Shown: positions 56,110 through 64,000 of the stretch, one piece after another
Layout of the letters: each line of letters opens with the position of its first letter
Position numbering within the stretch: position 1 is the stretch's first letter
NCBI GenBank assembly: GCA_025331445.1
Contig: JAIWNE010000066.1
Coordinates: 1-64,000 of the forward strand
Origin: Blakeslea trispora
Taxonomy: Eukaryota > Mucoromycota > Mucoromycetes > Mucorales > Choanephoraceae
Reading direction: 5' to 3'
Length of the DNA: 64,000 nucleotides
Translations under genes and position numbers: made by a program
Notes under the pieces: generated by a model
Databases searched by the model: none
The model's input: the letters and a program-made list of their open reading frames with translations, nothing else
What the model was told of the DNA's origin: nothing

Positions 56110-57091
56110 CTAATTTTGACACAGAGTCTCTAGCTCAAATCACTTTATGCGATTCTTAGCGGAAACGACGATGTATATACATAAGGAATATACGATACCT
56201 GACTTGCAGTATGTGCAGGAAAAGTTTTGATCGACATAATGTACATCTCCTTCTTGAACACGTTCTATTTAGCCCACAAAGCGTCTTCTCTCTCTCACTA
56301 ATCTTGTTTGGCCTCTTTGTATATAGTATAGCATGTTCTTCAACCGTGAATGACTATCAATTTTATTGAATTTATTGGATTTCGCTAAATAAAAGTTTAT
56401 TTTGTGTCGTTTCTTTGCATATAATTTTAAATGAAAACTGATGTTAGTGAGCAAAAAAGAAAAGATATCCATTTCGAAATTTGAGTTTTATCCACACACT
56501 GTGTGCTTGTTTGTCTTGTTTTCCTGGCACCATCATAGGTTATATTGATTGGAAGCTTGAGAAAATAGTGCTAGTTTCTTCCATCTTGAGTAGCCTGTAC
56601 ATGTATCAGGGCAGAACAAGCAGAAGCTGATCACTAATAAGCAAGGTCAAGCTTTTTTTTTTGCATGAAGATACACATATAAAGCGTTTCATTTGATGTC
56701 AAAACAAAAACGCTCTCGATTGCTTGTGCATCTACGTGAAATAAAGTCAAAACACAAAACACTTGAAAGAAATCATAAGAAATCTCTAGCATTGCCAAAG
56801 GAAGATTTAGGGTCTATGTCATTGAAGCCCTTGTATGGATATAATAGTACATTTCCTCTTCTTTTTTCTTTAGACCACATATACTTCTTTTTAGAACCAA
56901 AAGCGATGTGGTCTAAAATGGTTAGCGATCTACCAACCCTCATCACGTTTGTTTTGCAACAAACATAAATAATGTAAATACGTTCCAAGGCTAGTATTTT
57001 AAGCATTTTACTTCAAAATGAGCCTGATCTGCATCGGGGTTACTTCATTTTAAAAAAATAAAAATCCCAGCCAAAATTTCCCGTTGTGAAA
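56110..57091. other. Intergenic, no gene recognised
   Basis: A+T-rich; a 91-codon plus-strand frame (56693-56968) shows no family resemblance. Confidence 0.4.
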
Positions 57092-57135
57092 CTGTGAATT
57101 AGAGAATAAGTATAACTCTTATTCTCAATTCACAG
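57092..57135. repeat. Near-perfect hairpin (18-19 bp arms)
   Basis: CTGTGAATTAGAGAATAAG and CTTATTCTCAATTCACAG pair with one bulged base around a 7-nt loop (TATAACT). It lies about 120 bp from the 225-bp tandem repeat. Confidence 0.9.
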
Positions 57136-57253
57136 CTGAGTTTATTATAACTATCTGATAAGCCTCAAAAATTACAACGCCCCGTCAATAGACTTGCTTT
57201 TTTTTTCTACTAAAACAAAATCAACCAGCTTCTTTCTCCTGCATCTTGGAAGA

Positions 57254-57680
57254 CAGAAACTTTACCGCAAGGTGAAAAGCTCATCGCTTGTTGTGGGATT
57301 CGACAAGACAAGTCATGGGCCGTTCAGCTCAGTTCTGTTAGACTTGACAGCCCTCCCAGGCTGTGACTAACGCCACCGGTATAGCGGCAACTTTGCTTTG
57401 TCTGATACAGCTTTGTTGTTTCTTACCCAGGGTAGTCAACAGACTGATACTTCTTCCTGCTCAAAGATGCCGAATGGGCAGAAACTTTACCGCAAGGTGA
57501 AAAGCTCATCGCTTGTTGTGGGATTCGACAAGACAAGTCATGGGCCGTTCAGCTCAGTTCTGTTAGACTTGACAGCCCTCCCAGGCTGTGACTAACGCCA
57601 CCGGTATAGCGGCAACTTTGCTTTGTCTGATACAGCTTTGTTGTTTCTTACTCAGGGTAGTCAACGAACTGATATTCCCA
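57254..57680. repeat. 225-bp tandem duplication
   Basis: Copy 1 is 57254-57478 and copy 2 starts 57479, with 187 contiguous bases differing at one position (CCCAG vs CTCAG near 57427/57652). Starts CAGAAACTTTACCGCAAGG. Both copies have open segments but no recognised protein. Mildly G+C-richer than the surroundings, so probably element-derived. Confidence 0.93.
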
Positions 57681-57808
57681 TTCGAAGTTTTTTTTTTGCA
57701 ACTGACATCAACACAAACGCCAACTTTTCCATACAAGCCAAATCAAACTGATAAGGAAATCGCATCTATGAATTTTTTTTTTGGCATTACTTGTGACTAA
57801 TTCTTTAT

Positions 57809-59976
57809 TCAATTTCTTTTTGGGGTGTAGAATGTGTCTTTTGGGAAACTGAATGGTCGTCTTGGTGGTGATTGCAAGCGAGGTGTAGTCGCACAACTAG
57901 TTTTGCTTGAGAGTCTTAATCGTTTGTATCTTCTTGATGCCTTGTTAATCTTGTCAACAGTTTCAAGTATAGAGCTCTAAACAAAAAAAAACAATAAAAA
58001 AGGATTTCACGACATTTGATAATGCTTGGCTTACCTTAAAATTCAACAATTGCTCTAATGTATTTCCCATCACGAATTCTTCAAGATCATCATCATCTGC
58101 AGGAAGGAGCATATTTTCTTCATCAGCCTTGACTGCAACCACAATATCTTGGAATTGAAACAAGACATAAGCAAAAGCAGAAAGACCTTTTTTTTCTGTT
58201 AATTATCATCAAAATCAAGCAGTATCTACTTACCTATGACATCCAAGCCTAATACATGATGCCCTTTAGCCTTGTCTCCTGTATGCAAGAAAATGTTGTG
58301 CAATATGCTCTTGTTGACTCTTATGTTTTTGTTGAGTTGGATGGCTTCGGCGTTTTCTGATACATTTATGGGTTTTATCTCAACAGAGCTTAATTCGATT
58401 TTTCTTTTTATGTTCTTGTCATCGAAAATGTCACTTTTGATGATCAAGTCAAGCTTTCTTCCAAAGATATTATTTGAAGTACTGCCATACTCGTATTCGT
58501 TAATCTGTCGCTCATACTTGGTCGCTTGACAGCATGCTTCTCCTCTATAGACAATGAGTCTTTCTTGTGTTTTCTGTCTTTCTATCTTGTCCTTTACCTA
58601 ACAAGTGAGATACCTGTTCCTCTAAACAACACATCAAGTACAGCTTTCCAGTAGGAGCCAGAATCTTCTTCATGTAAATCTTCTTCGTGCCAGTTTTTAT
58701 AAGAAATGGAATCAAGTCTAAGCATTATGTCAAGTCAGATTCAGGATTACAATAGGAACACAAAATGTTACATTATGTTGTATGTATCCAGGATCATTAA
58801 TTCAAATGCCTTTGCAGTCTCAAGATCATCTTCATATATCTTGGAACACTCTCTTGCCACAAATTTTCTAAGGCTTTTTTTGCCACCAGCTTTGTATGTC
58901 TAATGCAGTAGAGAGAAAGAGAGAAAAAAAAGAGGGCTATCAACAAAGGTTTGATATTTTGTAAATTATACCCTCTTACTTCTCTTAGAGTTTCTTTTAG
59001 TTGATCCCATTGACGAGTCGAGTAATTCGAGAATGAAGGTATAGGCTTAGAGTTGAGAATAGTTTCAAGTTGATTTAAATCAATGATTCTTTTCATATCT
59101 TCTCGAAAATCTACTGATATTGTATTCAAGCAACTTGACAGAAGAACACTATGAAAATGGATAACAGAAGGAGAACAATGAAGAAAGCCCCAGTAAGAAT
59201 GCTGTTTCTTTTTGGCAAAAGCTTACTCTAGTCTTGACTTGGCTACTGGCTGCAATTGCTTGAAGTTTTTGAGAAGTGAAACACATTCATTGTAGATTTT
59301 TTGACGTATGGTTACAGCAGGTTGTATAGAAAGTCTACTCAAATCAACTTGTTCGTTTTTATACTTTGCGAAAAGGTAAGCGTTAGCATACACAACCAAG
59401 GAAAATCTCTCACCAGTTTATATAAACAATGATATAATGTATTCATGTCAAAATCTAGACTAGTCTCACTACTATCGTTTGCTTGGTTGTTGTCAGGTGC
59501 CTCTGTGCTCTTCTGATTCTTATTCTTCGCGTTTCCATTAATCTCCAACTGTGCTTCATTAGCCGAGCTCATGCTTAGGGTAACCGCGCTAGAGCTGATT
59601 TCGACATGAGATGCGTGGTCCTTGTACGTTATGTTATTTATAACTTTATAGGCTTGCTTGTCTTTAGCCGTCTAAAGTATAAGAAGTTTTGTTAATAGAC
59701 TTAGTGCTATATCACAACTACTTCAAGTCCAACCTTTGAGCTTTGCTTGAATAAACATATTTTAGATCTAACCTCGCGATCAACCAGATCGCTTTTTTTT
59801 ATCGTTTCTAGATCATCGTTATATTCTTTTTGGATCTTTTTGAAATTCACATCGAAAGGACTCAGTCGTTTTCTCCACTCAAAATATTGAGGAAAAGACC
59901 AGTCGATGAGCGGGTTTCTCTTAAAGTATATATTGACTTTAAGTTCTTCGGGTGCAAGGTAATTGCTATTAGACAT
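57809..59976 (-). CDS. Intron-rich protein of unknown function with PD-(D/E)XK-like signature
   Basis: Spliced minus-strand gene of at least eight exons. Hand-placed exons near the 5' end: 59976-59722, 59672-59414, about 59364-59230; later blocks 59120-58975, 58900-58740, 58720-58612, 58590-58232, 58160-58035 and 57972-57809 (approximate). Start MSNSNYLAPEELK chosen because the upstream ATG lacks support. Recognisable blocks: WSFPQYFEWRKRLSPF, TKYERQINEYEYG, and GRKLDLIIKS followed by ELSSVEIKP. G-R-x-x-D ... E-x-K is the metal-binding arrangement of PD-(D/E)XK nucleases, but this is a motif-level inference and the domain is not confirmed. Ends KASRRYKRLRL, FYTPKRN. It resembles multi-copy uncharacterised proteins of Mucorales by recollection only. 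Confidence 0.55.
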
Positions 59977-60837
59977 TATGGGCAACAAAGAAACATTGTA
60001 GGTAATACAAGGAGTTTCAAATATATGTATGTCAAGCTTAGCATACACTACAGCCAATCAATGCAACTTCCATATTTCCTCCCTTGTGTTTCTTTGATGT
60101 TAAATTCACTAGTTGAAACATCCAAAAACAGCGAATTGTATATCTTGAGGAAGCGTTCTGAGCTTTTGAGTCTTCAAAAGCATCAAAATGACACGCACAC
60201 ATCTTGTGGCAGTTTAAACTTGTTTACTATACTTTTTTCGTGCTATGTTTCCTCCAGTGGAGGTAGCATGACAAAAACATCAAAGTGGCATTTATGGGTT
60301 TTATTGGTATTATCGCGTACCTCTTTTTCAATCAAAAGGTCTACGAGTGTTCATGTGCATTCTACCTTCTTCTGTTTTATACCATGACTTTATCTATAAA
60401 ACACTCAATTTTGTAAAGCATCAATTGAAGCCAAAGTATTTAAGCTCATAAACAAAATTTGGACAGAATGAACACACAAGATGCCAGAGATTTTAAATGT
60501 TGGTCTCTAATGAAAGCATTGTTCAACAACAGATAAGTAATGAATTATAAGCTCGCTGAAGTCTTTGTATCAGAATGACACAAGCCTTTACTTGATTGTG
60601 TAGGATTATGTAAGTCTAAACTAAGCTGCAACGTTACACTTCTCTGATCTAACAATAGAGGAACTTGTATAATCAAGCTCATTAATGAGAGCTCTTGTTG
60701 AATTGTTTGTTTACATTACCTGCCATATCTCGAGAGTCGGTGACCTTGACAAGAAGGAGAGCTTAAGTCTTTTTACTGTGATTAAGTAATACTTTTGTCA
60801 GTTGCCTTATTTGGCACCAAAAGAGATTATGGCACTT
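59977..60837. other. Intergenic upstream of the unknown gene
   Basis: Includes its likely promoter; plus-strand frame at 59830-60387 overlaps that gene and was not accepted. No other gene seen. Confidence 0.4.
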
Positions 60838-61219
60838 TCATGCTTTTTTCTTGGTAAACACTCCGTCCACTCCAATGTCCGGCAAAGCTGTCATGTTTGG
60901 GGGGAGGGAGAGAAGATTTAGCAATTTAAAGCAATTAGAGTTTATGTAACACTTACAACCTTGCTCATCACGCTTCGCGTGCAGCCAATACACCGCTTCT
61001 TGTACAGAAGGATGCTGTTTTGTTGTGCAGTTCAGTGTTGGAGTGACTGATGGTTTGAGAGAAAGCAGGGAGGGTTTGCTGAAAGAGCATACTTGTAATC
61101 CCGGAAATGGCAATAGCAAGAGCAGACGGTTTGTCACGGCCACTTACCCCACGACCATTCTTGACAGAAGGGCATTCAGGGTTCAAGCAGTGGAATGCGC
61201 CATTCATTCTGTCAAGCAA
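60838..61219 (-). pseudogene. Second Fanzor relic: C-terminal zinc-ribbon/RuvC-III fragment
   Basis: Minus-strand fragment almost identical in protein to the right end of the 1-1196 relic: MNGAFHCLNPECPSVKNGRG, GRDKPSALAIAISGITSMLF, SFCTRSGVLAAREA. Only the second CxxxxC half, the RuvC-III Asp and the tail remain; similarity to the relic ends at about 61205 and the rest of the gene is absent. The region beyond the stop (to about 60890) is the conserved 3' segment, then a unique stretch (60838-60880). Confidence 0.8.
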
Positions 61220-62087
61220 GTCAGAAGGTCCTCAAAATGTTCATTCAGAACAATGCTACTCGAAAGCATATCTTTCATTGACTCCTCTAATAGTGTTCCT
61301 TAAACGAAATCCAGCTCTTGTAAGGATTGCAGGGCGTTACTGGCTTCGTTTCTGAGACAAAGCTTACTTCGTTAGCTTAATTGTCTTACTTACTTTCGCT
61401 TCTTATTTGTAGCCGAACAAGCTTTCAATGACTGGAGTTTTCTTGATGAATCTCTTTGATAGAAGAGAGAGAAAGAATTTTGATGTTTTGTAATGTTCTT
61501 TATGAGCCCACTCATCCAAAAACCATTAAGCAAAAACTTAAATGAGCGACGGTAATAACAACTTTTATTGGCTAAAAGTGTCCAATCGTATTGCTTATTA
61601 CCGGCGGAGTAGCCCCTAGACACAGCAGCCCCGCCCAATGTCCACTCCCTTCAGACACCCCACTTTTGTTTTGTCCACTCCCTAGAGACACTCCATCTTT
61701 TTTAGTAATTCTCTGTTTAATCCTGATAGCATTGACCCCCCCCCCCATTGTTTACTTTTGAAGTCCAATCTGGTAGTTTTGAGTTCACTTCTCGAAAAGG
61801 AAAAAGCATAGTAATCCAGGAGAAAGCTTTATAGAAACTAGAAAAAATTAACATACGCTCTTATAACTGTGAATTTTATCTATTTATTCTTGTACTGAGA
61901 GATTATTCTGATTGAATCAAAAAATAAATATAAAAGGGGACGAATACTGTACCTTTTTTATTTCTCTTTGTTGGCTCTCAATGGTCATGTCAACTCTAAA
62001 CATTAATTCAGATATTTTTTCATCAGAAAATAGACATGTTTCGACACCAACTGTAAAAAAAAACTTTTTCTTCCCTCTACTAACAAA
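61220..62087. other. Intergenic with G+C-richer repeat patch
   Basis: Contains fragments at 61600-61720, an imperfect direct repeat at 61639-61704 and a 12-C run at 61739-61750 before the Mutator-like gene. No gene recognised. Confidence 0.4.
61639..61704. repeat. 33-bp imperfect direct repeat (2 units)
   Basis: TGTCCACTCCCTTCAGACAC at 61639 and TGTCCACTCCCTAGAGACAC at 61672; units share the period of 33 bp. A related TCCACTCC occurs at 60866. Confidence 0.75.
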
Positions 62088-64000
62088 ATGACCCAAGATA
62101 TTCAAACTCATTCAACTTTTTTCAACACTATTGTAAGCAAGAAATACAGCAACAAAAGCGAAATCTACGATGATATTCGTCGATTCGGAAAGGAATTCAA
62201 CGTTGTCATGAGTATCAAGACATCCAAGCCAACAGCCATCAACTACATATGTAAGCATGGTGGCAAGAAGCGCATCAGATCCGACAGAAATGATCCCTTT
62301 AAAAATACTAAAAGCCACAAAATGCTTTGCGGTGTTTTCATCAACTTTCGTTTTGATGCATTGATTCAGAAATGGATTGTCAGCAACTCTCAAGGTCAGC
62401 ACAATCACAGTATTTCAGAAGACCCAACCAACTACATTATCAACCGAAAAATGTCTGCTGAACTTGAAGAGAAGATTTATGGCTACTTCAAGACTGGGAT
62501 GAATGCTAGCAGCGTTTATCAAAACTTGGTTTCTGATAAAGTGCTCAACGTCACTAAAAAAGATTTAGAAAATCTTCAATATCGCTATTTCAACACCCAA
62601 CGTAGTAAAATGATGTATGAATATGTCATCGGACTACAGAACAAAGGATACAAAGTATTATACAACGTTGACAATGACAAAAGAATCAGTGCTGTTTTCT
62701 TTGCACTGAAGTCAAACATTGAGCGTGCTAAGAATTGCCTGAAAACTTGGTCATTGATGCTACTTACAAGATCAATGCTCACAAGTTGACATTTGTCAAC
62801 ATTGTTGGCACTAGTAGTGTCGAAGGCATTAAGCCCAATACACTCGTGACTTTTGAGGTTGCTGGTGCATTTATCAGCGAAGAGGACAACACCCAGTACA
62901 AATGGGTGCTTGACTGCCTCAAAAAATCACTTGGCCTGAAGAAAACCAAGGACCTCAGACGATTACCACCGACAATGAGCAAGCATTGAAAAATGCCATT
63001 TCCAGTGTCTTTCCTCAAACACATAACATTTTATGTTATGTGCATATGCAAAAAAGACTTGAGGCGAAGCTGATGGAGTGTGTTGTTGAAAAAGACAAAG
63101 ACCGAAGAGATCGCATTAGACAAGAGATCCAGATGCGATATCAAGAAGTTGCATTGAAAGCGATTACTCGTGAAGAAATGTTAGTTGCAGTTCGCTCGCT
63201 GAAGGAACTTTTTGTCAATCAGCCAGATATTTTTTCTGAGGGAGAAAAGGTAAGCGATCAGTAAATAAGCTGAATGATGTCTAAACGAGTTTTTGAATAT
63301 TTAAGAGAAATCTGAAGCAGCTTGATGACGGCAGCCAAGCTCCATTGGTTTATGTGAGCGAAGAAGGCAAGAAAAAAGCAATTGATTTTATTGAAAGGTA
63401 AATCTACTTTCTATCAAGCTAAAGTCACTAACTTTGATTTATATAGCAAAATGGAAGAAGCTGAAAAATGGACAGCCTTCCATACTTACAAACTCCCTCA
63501 TTTTGGAAACCGCTCTTCAAACAGAGTAGAGGGCAGCCACTCTTCTTTAAAGAGATTCATCAAGTCATCATCTGGTACCATTGTGATGGTCACTGAAAAA
63601 ATTGATCAACTGTACAAACAAAGGGTACCTATTTTTAACCTGCTGGCAATGCTTTCTTTAACTAATTCAAAATATTTAGGCAAGAGAAGCTGAAAGCAAG
63701 AAAGGCCGAGAAATGTTCTCGTACAGAGGATATTACTGTCAGGAAGAAGACCTGTTTAAGATGTTGCTCCCTTTGGTCCAAAAGGTTCATTCCTTTGCTA
63801 TTGGGAAAGTTTTTAACGAAATCGTTAAAATTCGTTCAGCTGAGACCCCAATCAGCTATAAAGCTTGCTTGTGCTCGGTTCGGTTGCAATATAGCCTTCC
63901 TTGCAAGCACATTTTGAGCTTGGAAAAGAACCAAGTTTCTTTAAGTATGTTTCCGCGTAGATGGCGATTCAACTTTGATGAAGGTGAAGAAGGTATGTTT
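62088..64000 (+). pseudogene. Mutator-like (MULE) transposase with introns and frame breaks, runs off window end
   Basis: Transposase of the MULE/FAR1 type. The N-terminal part (62088-62760, SKKYSNKSEIYDDIRRFGKE) is followed by VIDATYKINAHKL (first catalytic Asp), TTDNEQALKNAI (second Asp), CYVHMQKRL, and RVEGSHSSLKRF with the catalytic Glu. Near the end a SWIM-type zinc motif CLCSVRL...CKHIL. Frames change near 62735-62760 and at an A-run near 62920, so as given it is broken; the second fits a missing A. Three probable introns: about 63249-63305, 63399-63447, 63626-63680. The 3' end lies beyond 64000, and terminal inverted repeats were not seen. A host-domesticated FAR1-like gene is less likely given the breaks. 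Confidence 0.8.

Noticed and set aside
56693..56968. 91-codon plus-strand open frame
   Set aside because: No family match, composition similar to random A+T-rich sequence; antisense frame of similar length also exists.
59830..60387. 185-codon plus-strand open frame
   Set aside because: Antisense to the 5' part of the spliced unknown gene; that gene has many consistent splice sites.

Overview
The window is nuclear DNA from a fungus, most likely an early-diverging one of the Mucoromycota (Mucorales-like). The DNA is A+T-rich with long poly-A/poly-T and pyrimidine tracts, genes are split by many short introns (about 45-90 bp, GTAAGT-type donors, CTAAC/CTAAT-like branch sites), and coding is on both strands. 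The protein set fits: FANCJ, DNMT2, an Ima1-type nuclear membrane protein, GDP-mannose dehydratase (fucose-containing wall polymers), DIRS and Fanzor relics. The species cannot be named from sequence alone.

Layout. 1-1.3 kb: broken Fanzor (eukaryotic TnpB-like, RNA-guided nuclease family) gene. 1.6-7 kb: packed housekeeping block with FANCJ/BRIP1-like helicase (-), TRAPP subunit Trs23 (+), secreted Cu/Zn-SOD-like protein (+) and mitochondrial ribosomal protein mL43 (-). 8.8 kb: tRNA-Val(UAC). 10.1-11.9 kb: Ima1/Samp1-like inner nuclear membrane protein with a 15-bp coding repeat. 12.3-12.6 kb: G+C-richer repeat island. 12.9-14.3 kb: complete Tc1/mariner element. 14.8-24.8 kb: DNMT2, 5-formyl-THF cyclo-ligase, SEC24 and RAD2/XPG. 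25.3-27.6 kb: decayed DIRS-like (tyrosine recombinase) retroelement. 28.9-30.4 kb: GDP-mannose 4,6-dehydratase. 31.8-34.1 kb: two unknown ORFs and an RRG7-like mitochondrial protein. 36.2-38.7 kb: C2H2 factor and uridine phosphorylase. 40.5-50.1 kb: small repeat protein, TFIIB, Uls1-like SNF2/RING translocase, Thr-rich secreted wall protein and START-domain lipid-transfer protein. 50-57 kb: gene-poor, with a four-helix membrane protein, a Cys-rich secreted peptide and structured repeats. 57.2-64 kb: 225-bp tandem duplication, multi-exon lineage-specific gene with a nuclease-like signature, second Fanzor relic and a Mutator-like transposase running off the end.

Most intact genes are unrelated housekeeping functions. 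A genome-maintenance theme recurs (FANCJ, XPG/RAD2, Uls1), but nothing shows co-regulation beyond shared divergent promoters. The most unusual content is mobile: two Fanzor relics in opposite orientation sharing a conserved segment beyond the stop codon, a young-looking mariner copy, a DIRS relic, an intron-bearing Mutator-like transposase, and an uncharacterised intron-rich gene with a D...ExK motif. Exon joins were worked out by hand and most keep frame; they are predictions, not transcript evidence.
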